A stretch of DNA of 64,000 nt. It comes from Aldrovandia affinis. Taxonomy: Eukaryota > Chordata > Actinopteri > Notacanthiformes > Halosauridae. Position numbers and translations under genes: made by a program. The DNA is taken from the NCBI GenBank assembly GCA_029706075.1, contig JAINUG010000074.1:1-64000 (forward strand), written 5' to 3'. Positions 1-12,133 of this stretch are shown in pieces; position 1 is the stretch's first letter; each line of letters begins with the position of its first letter. The notes below the pieces were generated by a model. The model was not told the origin of the DNA. It made no database searches and saw only the letters and a list, made by a program, of their open reading frames with translations.

Positions 1-1391
1 ATATTTTATTTTCAAAGAAAATCTGTATTCAATATTCTGACAGGCATATAACATATTTATGTACACTGACTGGTACGGACTCTTCGGAGCTGTGGCGCTG
101 AATCAGTTTCAACCTACATACACCAAGGGCACCACGAATTCCACCACATATAGCTACAACAGATGCTCAAATCTCATCGACGAATCATTAGCTACCTCTG
201 TGGGCAAAACCACAAAGCTGTGACATCCTTTCGGATTCAGTACAATGTTCATCATGCTTTTTCATTAGCTAATGTTCAATTCCCGGCTGCAACACTATAC
301 ACTGCACTACAACGCTTACACATGCATAATGGCACTTCAGGGCGCAATATCAAACGTGTTCAGACACATTCAGTCGCTGGGAAATAGAGGTGAAGAGAGA
401 CACTCGGAAGGACTATTTTAGTCGAGGTGCAGTCTTCTGCAATAAAACAACCAACTGCGGCCCGCCTCGAACGCATTCCGTTCCTTCAATGTCTAGCTTG
501 CAAAAGCTACCTGCTTGGATACGAGCTGGAAGCAACAATATTAGGTAACGTTACCTAGCTTGCTATCCAGTTAGCAAGATACACCGTCGACTTTTTAACA
601 ATATTTCCAACACAATTTGGAAATGAACAAGGAACCCGTACACCTATCCGACGGGAATGTAATGCATCCTGAGACAAGAAACATAAATAGAGATTTTACA
701 GATTTTGATGAACCATGGTCATAAATGACTAAATCGCTAGCTAGCGAGCTAAAATGCACGCCAGCTAACGTTAAGATGTGCTATTTCGTTAGCGAACGTT
801 AGATCATGTTTCTCTGAAATAGAACATTTCCATGATCTATGAAATACACCAAATATCAGAACCAACTGAATCGGTGTAACGTTATCTGCGATGCTTTTGT
901 GGAAGACCGCTAGCTAGGACGACCAGCTAGCAACAATACAAACGTAAACGTTACAAACAGCACACAATGCAAAGTGTGGATACGGCGACCTATTCTATTT
1001 CAAGCAGATTGCTTGTGTCCCGAATCAAAGCACACTAGTGACAAATAAATAAATAAATAATTCGCTAAATAAATAAATAAAACGCGTTAAGCCGCACGAC
1101 AAACACTCATCGGCATCGCGTCGTCGGCACAGATTTTCAATCGTGCATCGCAAATGCAACGGTAGCTGTAAATGACAAAATGTGTCAGCCCTCTGAAGTG
1201 AATCGTGGCGGCAGAACCCGGACACCTGCTGTGGCTAGCCAACACTGGAACATCTGCTGCCGCTGGCGCTGCCTCCGTGTCCGCCGCTATCGCTCATTCA
1301 CACGGTGCCCCTGTCCTCCGTTCATCGGGCTCGCCGCTACATTTCCGCGGCTTCGTTGCACCAATGCATGAGTTAAAACCCGTCGACTTAC
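1..1391 (-). other. Left end of intron 62 (intron 1 of Dp71)
   Basis: No coding exon was found between the left window edge and the Dp71 donor. The stretch has several TAGCTAGC-like motifs and the flank of the Dp71 CpG island from about 1080. Exon 63, which should carry the CWDHP part of the WW domain, is not here and must lie further left. Confidence 0.7.
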
Positions 1392-1411
1392 TTTCTGAGC
1401 TGCTCTCTCAT
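1392..1411 (-). CDS. dmd: Dp71 alternative first coding exon (MREQLR)
   Basis: This 20-base coding exon reads ATG AGA GAG CAG CTC AGA AA and is followed by the donor GTAAGT. It encodes MREQLR and leaves two bases. Mammalian Dp71 (also Dp40) starts MREQLK-G from an exon in intron 62 and joins exon 63. The phase here (+2) is the same as that of exon 62, so splicing to exon 63 outside the window keeps frame. If exon 63 starts with C as in human, the seventh residue would be Asn rather than Gly. The 5' UTR lies to the right in CpG-rich sequence. The location in intron 62, the peptide, the donor and the phase all agree, so the call is strong despite its size. Dp71 is the short, broadly expressed isoform that binds dystroglycan without any spectrin repeats. 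Confidence 0.88.
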
Positions 1412-1640
1412 CGTGGCGGTCTTTACGGCAAATCCGCGGTGTTTGCTTTTAACAACGGATTCCGAGCCGAACGGCAACCCACAGCACGGCCGTGGCGAAC
1501 CCAGTGAATAAGCCGTCCGGAACCGTGTACTTTCCAGCAGCGCGCAGCGGCGAGTCAGACGAGGCGGAGCTATCGCGCTGCTCCCTTCCCCCAATCTATT
1601 CACCCACAGAACTTCAGTTCAGCTGAAAAAGAGAGAAGAC
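1412..1640 (-). promoter_or_regulatory. Candidate Dp71 promoter and 5' UTR (CpG-rich)
   Basis: The sequence upstream of the Dp71 start codon on the minus strand is rich in CpG, as is the stretch just downstream (about 1080-1390). It contains a GC-box-like GCTCCGCC near 1566. No TATA box was obvious. The mammalian Dp71 promoter is a TATA-less GC-rich housekeeping type, so the match is in kind and place, not in sequence. The transcription start cannot be set from sequence alone. Confidence 0.55.
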
Positions 1641-3830
1641 TCCGGGGAAGAGTTCTGCACCGGGGATTTAAGGTGGAGCGGTATCACTTCAGAATTAATT
1701 ACCTTCCAAGTGAGATTTGTAGGTGTGATATGGCTATATATAAAGATTTTTTAAAGCACTAATATTTGTGCCATACTGTTCTGTATTTAGGCTACATTTG
1801 AGCTATAAATCGCATACATTTCAGATATTATTGCGATTTTATCGGAGAATGTTTAATTATATTAATTCGCTAATAGGTCTACACTAAATTCCAGCATGTT
1901 AATTCAATATTCTGCAATCACCTAAATTATGACTATCATATAATTATGATAAATTGCTGAGTGTTTTTTTTAAATAATCAACAGCAAAGCCAGCAACACA
2001 ACTCTCGGTAATTGACTCTTACAGAATGAATGACATCCCCACGCTGCAGAGCGGGTTTTAATAATGTGAAATCCTTGGGATATTCAGGGGAAAGTGACGT
2101 TTGGGAATGGTGCCTGCGCTGTCCAGTGTGCGGGAGTGACGTAATGCTCGGTCGCAACATCCCCGGTGTTCGGTTGTGAAAGACGTGTTTGAGAGAGGGA
2201 CAGAGAGAGGGAGGTAGAGGGAGAGAGCTGGATAGGAGAAGTAGGAGAGAGAGAGCGCGCGACTTGACTTGAATCAAAGATGAGATGCGACACTCTTTGA
2301 CGGTTGGCCGAGCACAGTACTGCAGCATCCCCGGTTATCTAGGTTCGCCTAAAGTCCAAGTTTCACCAAAACTCCATGTCACATATTTTAGCTCGAAATG
2401 GTGCCGTAGAGATGGCATGTAATTTAAGACTGACACAAAAAAAATCTGGAGGTTGCCCTTGAAAGACCTGAATGCAAAATGGGCGTGGTTCTACTTTGTT
2501 ACCTGATATGACCCGTTATAATGCAATATGACGAATAGATAGATGGTTACCAACTATTGTGTATTTTTTTGTTTGTAGTTACCTACCTTTAAATGTACAG
2601 CTAAGATACATGATTTATTGATTAAAATAAAAAATCAACAATTTCACAAGCTATCCACTTGTGGAATAATGTAAGCAAGATAGCGCAGCTGCCATTTTCT
2701 TGTACCACACATGTACATTCCTAGCCTAGTTTCCAAGAGAACTCACTAGCTAGTCCTTTGTGACAAGCAATTCAACAGTACCAAACAACCAACAAACCAA
2801 TCAATAAATCATTCAACCAATCAATCAGTCAAAGCTTAGGGAGACAGATGCATCGTTGCCAGTAGGCTATGCACAAATTCATTCCATTGGAGCTGCTCAT
2901 TTCCTAGGATTCCATCCATTTCACAAACCTGTCACAACAGCTCACCAAATATTTTCGTAATATTATCTAGCTAGCCAAATTCTCCATCCTTCATACACAG
3001 CTAGATTTGTATAAGGGATGGGTAATTTTGCCAAAACAAAACACCTATGCAAGTTAGTTTGCCAGCTACCTAACAAGCGGTTTTCAACAACTAAAGTTAT
3101 TAGCTTGCCAGCTATGTGAGAGAGATATCATTCTACTTATCCTGACCACAGTATCAGTGTCTGTGATACTGCAGTACACTCCTGAGTCACAGGCCTAACA
3201 GCACACCAGCTGGCTGGTTTTATCTAACTGGCTACAGGCAACTTTATAATCTGCAGACATTGTGTTGCAGGAGTCTCAGCCTTTTCTCCCCTTGCCAATG
3301 TTTACACAAGTGAAATACCTTGCTAAACCATGCTGGGCCAGCAGTTGCCTGGCATGTAACTTGACGGCTACAGTGGCAAGCTAGTTAGCTAGCTGCAGCT
3401 CTTCATGTAGTGTGTTGCATATTTCTTTCAGCGTATCTGGCATATCAGAGTGGAACTGCCTGACATGGGCTAACTTGCTTGCTACACCTAACAACTGAAC
3501 TAATTTGAGGCGGAGATCATGTTAATTTAGCTACCAAGTAAGGTGGTCTAAATACTTGTCTTCAAAGTGGTTTAGTTACAGGAAAGCAAGGTTAGTGATA
3601 CTGTAAACATCTGCTTTTGAAAATGTATGAATGAAACCCAGTCATAAGTATTCAGCTAGCTATCTTACCAATTGGCTTCCTTGTTGTGATGTAGGGTACC
3701 TAGGTAGGTACAGCTCCAAATAACTCTGTACTTATTTTATTGATCAGGAGATAAATATACCTTTGTAATTGCCCACATTCCAAAGTTGCCAACATTAAAT
3801 GAGCCATGATGCATCAAGCTTTGCTATACA

Positions 3831-4376
3831 GGTAACTGCCAAAATAAAGGAAATACTTGAGCAAATAAAAGGTTCTGTGGCTCTGTTATGGTGTGGGTGC
3901 ATTTTCCTGGCATGGTTTAGATACACTCAACCCCTTACAGGGCAAGTTAAACACCAATAAACAAAGCCAGTGATCACCTTCATCCTATGGTGAAGCATTT
4001 CTATCCTGATGGGAGTGGTCTTTTCCAGGATGACAATGCCCTCATCCACAGGGCACAAGTGGTCACTGAATGGTTTGATTAGCATGAAAACAATGTAAAC
4101 CATATACCATGGCTGTGTCAGTCACCAGATCTCAACCCAATTGAACACTTATGGGAGATTCTGGAGCAGTGCCTGCAATAGTGTTTTTCACCACCATCAA
4201 CAAAACACTAAATGATAGAGTTTCTCGTGGAAGAATGGTGTATCCCTCCAATAGAATTCCAGAAACTTGCAGAATTTATGCCAAGGCGCAATTAAGCTGT
4301 TCTGGTGGCTTGAGGTGGCCCAACGCCCTATTAAGACACTTTATGTTGGTGTTTCCTTTATTTTGGCAGTTACATG
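3831..4376 (+). mobile_element. Internally deleted Tc1-like element, copy A
   Basis: The element has terminal inverted repeats gtaactgccaaaataaagg at the left and cctttattttggcagttac at the right. Between them is a degenerate C-terminal transposase stretch in plus orientation with the Tc1 signatures QDDNA-HRAQ and QSPDLNPIEHLWEILEQ. The N-terminal helix-turn-helix part is missing. Copies B (55911) and C (about 58830) have the same internal deletion, so they probably spread as one non-autonomous family. Confidence 0.75.
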
Positions 4377-4911
4377 TATGTAACTCCTAAAAAGCTTGCA
4401 AAAGAGAGAGAAAACACATTCTGTGTGTTGTTCAACCGGGCAAAGTCTTTCAATTTATCTACAACATTCTCACAACTGATGTCAGAAAATATAAATTCTG
4501 TGATTTTACAAAAACAACCCTATCTGGAGAAAAAAAAAAAAAAAGCCAATATTCAACCAAACCATTAAAAAATGGAAATGGAAATTCTAATGGGCATTCA
4601 AAGCCTCTATATATTTCCCTCATTCATTTTTTCAATGTACATTTAAAATGTTAATTAGATGTTCATCTACAAATAGATTTTTCACAAGACTGATTTTAAG
4701 TCATTCATTTCTCAACGGTTTTTAAAACAAATCTAAAACTGCCCTCATTTTTCTCCAGGCATAGAATTACGCATGGGAATCACCCGCAGAATGTGTTATG
4801 GCATATATATACAATCTATAAAATGGATGACTAATTACGTTAAAGTGAGGTGCTTGTATCTCGGTCTACTAAGCACTTTGTAGATGAGCTGTGTGGTTAG
4901 TATTGTCGGTA

Positions 4912-5300
4912 TCTCTCAGTGTGGTTGGTGTCCCCCTGTCTGTAAGTGTGGCCAGTGTGATGGAGTTGTCAGTGTCCCCCTGTCTGTAAGTGTGGCCAGT
5001 GTGATGGAGTTGTCAGTGCTGCCCTGTCTGTAAGTGTGGCCAGTGTGATGGAGTTGTCAGTGCTGCCCTGTCTGTAAGTGTGGCCAGTGTGTCAGAGTTG
5101 TCAGTGCTGCCCTGTCTGTAAGTGTGGCCAGTGTGATGGAGTTGTCAGTGCTGCCCTGTCTGTAAGTGTGGCCAGTGTGATGGAGCTGTCAGTGCTGCCC
5201 TGTCTGTAAGTGTGGCCAGTGTGTCAGAGTTGTCAGTGCTGCCCTGTCTGTAAGTGTGGCCAGTGCGTTGGAGTTGTCAGTGCCGCCCTGTCTGTAAGTT
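4912..5300 (+). repeat. 44-bp minisatellite in intron 62
   Basis: About eight to nine head-to-tail units of 44 bp contain ccagtgtgatggagttgtca and ccctgtctgtaagtgtgg. Units differ by a few substitutions. The short open frames across it are by-products of the repeat. Confidence 0.85.
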
Positions 5301-6299
5301 CGATCAGCACACCCTGCACTCTCACTCACTCTGGGAGGGGCCGGGTCATCTCCTCAGGTCCTGCTTTCTCTTTTCTGCACATAGAGAGGGACACCTGTCA
5401 CTAAACACACACGCACACACACACAGACACACACACACTCTTCCGCATGCACTGCCACGGTAACACTCAACAGTCATCATATAAAACCAGTCTGAAAAAC
5501 ACAGCGCACTCCAAGTCCATCGGTTATTTCAGAGCAACAGCAAGTTAATGACAACCATTAATGGCAAACATGTTTTTTTTTCACCCTCAAAAATGATGTA
5601 TACAGAAACTCCCAGAGATATGGACTGACACTCAAGACCAGCAAACCATGCATGGCAACAGAACCACATACAAGCCAACAGAACCTTTATATAGGCCTAT
5701 CAAACCACACACGGGTCTACTGAACCTCCAGCAGCGCTACAGAACCACATACAGGCCTAAAGAACCTCCGGCAGGCCTACAGTACCGCATACAGGCCCAC
5801 AGAACCTCCAGCAGGCATTGTGCATTGCCCCTCACACCAATACAAGCGATGCCAATCATTAAAGGAGCACTCCACCAGAATTGAACAACTCATTTAGCAG
5901 ATCGTTTACCCGATGCACTCATGTTGCGAATTAATGTTGGCATCCCCAAACCAAAGTATGGCACGAACATGTAGACATATGGTAGAGACCGTATGCCCCT
6001 TATAACTTTGTTACGTTCTTTAAGCTTTGGTCTTTCCACTCAACAAGGAGACGGATACGTTGCTCTGACCTATCCTGGGCTGCTGGTACACAGGCGGTTA
6101 GCAGAGTTAGTGCTAGGTACATGCATGGTGAAACAGACGTGTTAGTAGCATTAGTAATGACGTGGCATTGTTAGGGTTAGGTACCCATTTGGGGCAGAGT
6201 TATTTTTAGAGACAGGTGGCGAGGTAAAAACGTTAGGGGTGAGGAAATGTGGTCATTGTAGCAATGTGGTTAGTGTTATGGTAAGAGTTGGATACTCAC

Positions 6300-6360
6300 T
6301 TGATGTAGTAGGGCACGTTGTTGGGCGAGATTGAGCGTTCAAATGGACGCTGCACAGAGG
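6300..6360 (-). CDS. dmd: dmd exon 62 (start of WW domain)
   Basis: This 61-bp exon (human 61) enters in phase +1 and leaves in phase +2. It encodes SVQRPFERSISPNNVPYYI plus the start of Asn. The acceptor is TCTCTCAG at the right and the donor is GTGAGT. An internal CAG eleven bases in is a possible competing acceptor, but it would break the frame. In human dystrophin this exon carries the first of the two signature tryptophans of the WW domain (GPWERA), which packs the domain that binds beta-dystroglycan. Here that residue is Phe (TTT). Confidence 0.93.
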
Positions 6361-7570
6361 CTGAGAGAGAGAGAGAGAGAGAGAGAGATGAATGACTGAC
6401 TAATAAAGATAATAAATTGACTAATAAAGAAAAGGAAAAGAACAAAATAAGAACTCAATTAAATGCTGTTGAGATATTAATTAAGTCCCAAACAAACATT
6501 GAAACATCCAACCCCTCTCTCTCTCCAAACATAATAACAATGTTTAGAATATATCTATACATACAGTGCGGTCCAAAAGTCTGAGTCCACTCTCAAGATC
6601 TGTTAGTTTATCATGAATGATGAAACCAAACACAAAAACTTTTACTCAGGAGAACAATTGGACCTCTAACTACTTCACTAAGCTCTGCTGGCATAATTAC
6701 AAACAGCTGCAAAAATGTTTGCGAAGGAAGTGTCCTTTTTCAAGATGAAAGCACCTGCAGTAGCAATGAGAATACATAGAGGACCATATTAATTATGTCA
6801 ATATCTGGTATTAATTGTTACAAGACCAAAACAACTCACACTGTGTATTAGGAGTGTCCATGTATTAAAACGTAAATGAAAAATGAGGTATCACAACATT
6901 TTGAGGACATGAAAGGCAATGGTGTACAAACAAAATATTTATATATTTATTATTTAAATTTCATACCATCCTTTCTCAAACAACATTTTTTCTTTTTGTA
7001 TCAGTGTTTTATGACATTCTTGAATAACAAATACCACATGAGTAAAAATGTTGTGTTAGTTTTCGATGAACGATGAAAACAAACAGATCTTGGTAGTGGA
7101 CTCAGACTTTTGGTCCCGTCTATATGTATGTATGTATATATATATATATATATATAAACACTTTAAAGTCGTTTTATAATTTGATATTATAAAGTATTTT
7201 ATGTTGATCAGTGGCAAGAAATCCCAATCAAATCCATTTTGATTCCATGAAGTAAGAAAATAAAATGTGAAAAATGCCAAAGGGGGTGAATACATTTTAT
7301 GCGCATGGGATATACACAAACATCCTGAACAGACATTGATGTATTCTGAATCCTGTCTCCTCCACTGCCTACTGTGCCCATTATGCGCCTCCCAGGAAGT
7401 GTGAGGTGGCATACTCGTGGGCACATGGGCCCCTGTCCTGCATGACAGGCAGAATTTCTGCATCCGTCATGTTTGTGGAATGGGGAGAGAATTGGTTATC
7501 GTTTTCAAAAAAAAGATTTTTTAAACCACAGCAGTGAATCAATTTCTCTCCCTCCCCCTCCTTCTGACTT

Positions 7571-7608
<38 letters not shown>

Positions 7609-8221
7609 CTCCTTTCTGTGATGGGATTATGTTTCCAGTGTTGAGAACCCAGTGGCTCTGGACAGAAGCTTGACTGAGGAAATTAAATGCATTCGGGCGC
7701 AGATATAAACACACGTGTTTCAGATTTTCCACACACACCCACACACACACACACCACCACACTGATATAATGTCCATTTTACCATTAAGGGAGCTAATGA
7801 GATTATGTCAATTGTAGGGTGACAGGCATTACGTTACACAGAGTAAGAGTATGGCGTTAAAGAGAGCTGGGCTAGTGAGTGGGTACAGAGCGTAAGGAAG
7901 AGGTGTTGAATGTATGGCTGTACGGGTGTACAGAGTTTGGGCGTGGGGGGGTGTGGGTGGTACAGACTACAGACGAAATGGAATGTTGCAGGTATGGATG
8001 AAACATTTCAGGAACAGGGTGGAATGTTGAAAATGTGAATGAAATGTTTCGGGAGCAGGCTGGAATGTTGTTGGAGCAGGCAGGAATGAGATGAGATGTT
8101 ATCTCGTACAAACTGTGTGGGGAGAGGCAGGGTGTGTGGCAAGAAAGGGTAAAGTGAGAGAGCAGAGGGCGAGAGAGACTTTCAATACGGGAGGGGGACG
8201 GAGACATAAAAGATAGCTTAC
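6361..8221 (-). other. Intron 61
   Basis: Contains a MITE with long inverted ends (6562-7122), a TA tract near 7135-7155, a CT tract near 7575-7605 and a CA tract near 7735-7755. No exon is seen. Confidence 0.7.
6562..7122. mobile_element. Mariner/Tc1-type MITE with about 70-bp inverted ends
   Basis: The left end contains ggtccaaaagtctgagtcca and the right end contains tggactcagacttttgg. Similarity of the two ends continues inwards for about 70 bases with mismatches. No transposase remnant is recognisable in the middle. TA dinucleotides flank both ends. Confidence 0.7.
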
Positions 8222-8300
8222 GGAAAAGGAAGTGCTGGGACTGGGGGCCAAAGTCCCTGTGGGCTTCACTCAGCTGCCTGAAATGTTCCTCGATGGAAAT
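8222..8300 (-). CDS. dmd: dmd exon 61
   Basis: This 79-bp exon has the human length. It starts in phase 0 and leaves one base. It encodes ISIEEHFRQLSEAHRDFGP followed by QSQHFLF, matching the end of repeat 24 and the beginning of hinge 4. The acceptor is TTTCTCCAG and the donor GTAAGC. The region HEAHRDFGP is one of the best conserved in vertebrate dystrophins. Confidence 0.95.
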
Positions 8301-8455
8301 CTGGAGAAAGAGAGAGAAACAGTGAAAAAGAGAAAACGAACCACAGAGCAGGACTTTTGTTGAGAGACTGGAAAAATGGATGAAGGAGGAGAGGAGTGTA
8401 GGAGATTGTGTATTGCGTGAACATGTACACATGTACAGGTGAAGGCACAACACAC

Positions 8456-8488
<33 letters not shown>

Positions 8489-11400
8489 CACGCGCACGTA
8501 TGGCAGACAGCAGGAGCTTCCCGCAAAACACACTGAAACAGAAATCTAGCCTCTGAAAAATGAACCTACAGCAGTTAACCTGCGGAGCATCCCCAACAAC
8601 TAATCAGCACAGCGATGTAAGAGTCCTAGCCGGGAGACGAGGAGGGAGGGACAAGGGCACTGACGGAGGGAGAGTGGTAATGAGGGAGGAAGAAGGAGTG
8701 ATGGAAAAGGGCAGAAAGAGTGGGGCGGTAAAGGGAAAGGATGAGTGAGGAAGGGAGCGATGGCGGGGGCGTTGGAGGGAATGACGAAAGACCAGAGAAG
8801 GATGCTTCCGGATGGCCCGTGGTGGAAGGACGGGGCTTTATGGTACGGTTTGTTCATGGCACAGTTCTGATTGGACGGCGCTTGGTGAATGGGCGGGAGC
8901 TGCGATTTGGGTAGGTGGGGTTGCATTACGTTCAATGTAAACATTACCTTCGATATATCTCCCACCTCCTTCATTCTCCCTGAGATTCTGCAGGTTTCCA
9001 TGGAAACCTGATTAGGATTATGGAGACAAAAGAGCTCATTTTGAGGGCGGCGCAACAGCTGGATGCTGTAATTATTGTACATTCACTCAACACCACCCAA
9101 CCTCCTTTTAATTTTATTCATAACACTTAAATAGACAGTACTGGAGGCAGCGAAGAAGAAATGTTGCCGCGCCTCCTATCTACAGAAAATCAGAAAGGAA
9201 TTGTGGAAACAAGGTTCTCTCCAGTGTGGTGTAGCTCAGTGCCCACCAGCACCGCCAGGTACTGCAGCCCAGTATTTCCAATCTCTCTCTCACACACACA
9301 CACACACAGTCTCACGCTTTCTCACACAAATATCTCTCAGCCTTCCGCACAGGCGCACGTCAAAGGCACAAGAACGAACACAAATAAGACCGCCATTCCG
9401 CACGCTCGCTTTCACGTTGACTGCGGTCCGAGGCCTAACTGGAGCGTGCTGTACAGTGCCTCGCGCGCTGGCTCGAAGGAGACTACGGATGACCTCGCAT
9501 TCTGACGGGAGGACAGCACAGCTGACCTCACGCGCCCTCTCGCGCACAGCCCCCAGTGTTCCACTGCGGAGGGCAGCGAGTCTGGGCATGCCGTTTCCAC
9601 ATGCGCTCACTCACAGGCCTTCAGTTCCCAGGGGGTGGCAGATCACAGGAGCCGCCCAGACGGCTCTGCGGATCACATGACCGTCGTCGATCACGTGACT
9701 CCCCGGGTCTCCGCAGGCCCTGTGATCCCTAACTTATTGCGATCGCAAGCGGGCGGCTGACTCGGATTAAACGCACGTCGCACAGGTCAGACCGGTCACA
9801 TGGTCCGGCGGGCAGACAACGCAGAACACATCGGGATTGCTGGAGTTGTGTGTTCACTCCGTCCAGCACTTGTGCAGTCATTTCATCGCAATGCAGCAAA
9901 ATCGACACTCCTTTTCTTTCAATAAAACAGCCTCAAAACAACCTAATGATGTTTAGATAACCAGGCTCCATGTCATCATACATCGCATGCCCACCCAGTC
10001 CCTCAATTATGACATCACACACCGCTTGCCCATCGTGTCCTTGACGTAACACATCACCTGCCCCCCAAGGATATATTGAATGGATTAACATGGTCATTAT
10101 ATCCCTGATTCAACCTGACCTTCAAACTTCTTCTTTTAAAAAAAAGTTAATTGAATTGAATTGAATGATATTGTAATATAAACAGTGATGGAGCCATGTT
10201 CCCGAGTGGTGCGGAGGTCTTCTAGTTTCCACACTGCAGTGCTGAATGAATCAAGTTAAATTCATGTAAGAAAGCCACTGACATCAACCAGTGAGCAAGC
10301 AGTATTGCAGTACTAGTCCTCTTTAAACTAATCTAAAACGCTCAACTCAGGTGACATACCACCCCCCAGGTCTGATATAGCTCCCTCTAGTGGCAGGTTC
10401 AGTCCTGCTAAAACTGACACAGTGGCAAAAAAACCTGGAACAAAAACAAAGAAATGCTTTAAATGAGTGCTCCCGTCGACGCTGCGGTGATTAATTTGCG
10501 GTTCAGTGATTCCCAAGTCGGCGTGCAACTATCGGCATCAGTGTCCATCTTTCAGTATCGATGTCCATGTCAATATCTGTATCTGTCAGTGTTCAAGCAC
10601 ATCTGCGTATTAATATTAATGCGCATTTGCCAATATGTCAATAATGCGAACTGTTCATCTGCGTAAGGGATAAAAACCAGTGTAAAAGATGGAGCCAAAG
10701 AACACGAGCTAAAACTACAGCTGAGATTTCTGTTCCCCTTTTGATAAAACTTGCCGAAGTAGTGGGGAAAAATGGCTTGCGGATGATTTACAGGCAAACG
10801 GGCTCGCACAATAGAAGCGAACAAACGAAAAAGAATTCCCGAGTAAAATGGCCCGCGTGCGGAACCATGATTGAACATTGTGCTGGAGCGCGGCGCCACG
10901 GCGCTGGCGTTTTCTATAGCAGTTCCATCTCTCACAAAATTCTCAGCAGGGACAACAACAGTGCCCGCCGCTGGACCTGCATGCTGAGTGGCCCTGGCCA
11001 CTTAGCGGCACACACACGTGGCCCTTCCGGATTTAAAACACCGCTGATTTAGAGTCCGGCGCATTCTGCCGAACTTGTTTGAGCAACGCCGCGATGGTAG
11101 AGGCGCAAGCCGGCGCAGTGTTTCCTCCACAGCGCACAGTGACAGCTGAGAGGCCTCTTCCCCAATCCGCTTCCTTTAACTCGGTCTGCGTCGAGTGCAA
11201 ATCCAGGAAGGGAACGCCGTGCGAATACACGAATGGGACGCGTGCGTCTTCTTGCCGTGTCGCCCGCCTACTGTCGGCGGTGATTTTCCATCTCCCCTCA
11301 GAACGGAACGTGAGCGCAGTCTCTCCCTCCGCCGTTGGTGTCATTCTCATTTCCTTTCCCCCCAGACGATAACAGAATATTGCACTTTATCTCCCCGTTT

Positions 11401-11986
11401 CCCCCGAGGCGACGCGCTCAGCACTGTGACTCACTTTACAGTATGAAATGTCGCTTCGCGCGGAAGCGCGGCGGCGGCTCGGCTGCACGGCGCGCCGCTC
11501 TGAAGCGTCTTCGCACGCCGCCGCTGTGCGTCTAGCGCTTTCGTGTCGGCGCGCGTCTGTCAAACATCAATATTTGTGTGTCGGTATCGGTGTCCATCTG
11601 CTTGCGTGAACACGGAACAGGCCACGCTGTGTTATTGGTTTGTGTTTGTTCATTTTGAAAGCAGATTCTGATAACGAATGAACTCAAACGCGTGGCTGTG
11701 TTGTTCATAACTGTAGTGCTTTGGCAACTCTTGAAACGTCTTGTCACGCTGATAAAGGCAGATAAATTGAGCTGAGTTGAATTAAGTGTCTGTCGGTGTC
11801 AGTGTGCGCTTCTGTTGGCCTCGGCATGGATCTGTCGGGGGTCGATGCGCTTCGGCCAGAGCCGACGTGTATCGCTTTCTCTCGCTCGGTGTCAGTGTGC
11901 ATACGCCAGCGTGGGTTTAGTCTCGACGGTGCGCTTTGGTCGGCGCCCGCGTGTGTCCGCCCGCTCGGGCGTGTTCAGGAGCATAC
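8301..11986 (-). other. Intron 60, with a CpG-rich island
   Basis: A 3.7-kb intron. CA tracts lie at about 8450-8490 and 9290-9310. CpG-rich stretches occur at about 9340-9700 and especially 10850-11560. No coding exon was recognised. Open frames in the GC-rich part show no family resemblance. Confidence 0.65.
10850..11560. promoter_or_regulatory. CpG island-like stretch in intron 60
   Basis: CpG is very dense here for a fish intron, especially from 11455 to 11565 where runs such as gcgcggcggcggctcggc occur. No established dystrophin promoter is known in intron 60. It may be an unrecognised promoter or only GC-rich sequence. No TATA box or start exon could be fixed. Confidence 0.4.
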
Positions 11987-12133
11987 CTGTAGAAGCTTCC
12001 AGCGTGTGTTGAGGTCCTCCAGTCTGTTGAGGTTGAACGGTGACAGCTGGATGCCCATGGGGCCAAAGGTGGAGGCGAGGTCGTTCACCTGAGTTACGTC
12101 GTCCTTGATAGGGGCTATCTCTGATCGAAAAGC
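11987..12133 (-). CDS. dmd: dmd exon 60
   Basis: This 147-bp exon (human 147) is phase 0 at both ends and codes 49 residues of repeat 24, including GIQLSPFNLNRLEDLNTRW and the end KLLQ. The acceptor is TTTCGCAG and the donor GTATGC. No frame problem is seen. Confidence 0.95.

Larger units (their letters stand above)
1641..6299 (-). other. Intron 62 between exon 62 and the Dp71 promoter
   Basis: This non-coding stretch is mostly AT-rich unique-looking sequence. It holds a Tc1-like MITE (3831-4376), a 44-bp minisatellite (4912-5300), a CA tract near 5405-5440 and a degenerate repeat with 'caggcctacagaacc'-like units (5651-5815). I see no other exon. Confidence 0.6.

Noticed and set aside
163-387. 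A 74-codon plus-strand frame near the left edge
   Set aside because: No similarity to a known family, no splice context, and it lies in AT-rich intron sequence.
1-6299. Exon 63 of dmd
   Set aside because: I looked for the CWDHPKM-type part of the WW domain on the minus strand and did not find it. It must lie to the left of the window.
6300-6349. Shorter exon 62 using the inner CAG acceptor
   Set aside because: It would break the phase from exon 61 and lose SVQ, which is conserved with human TSVQ.
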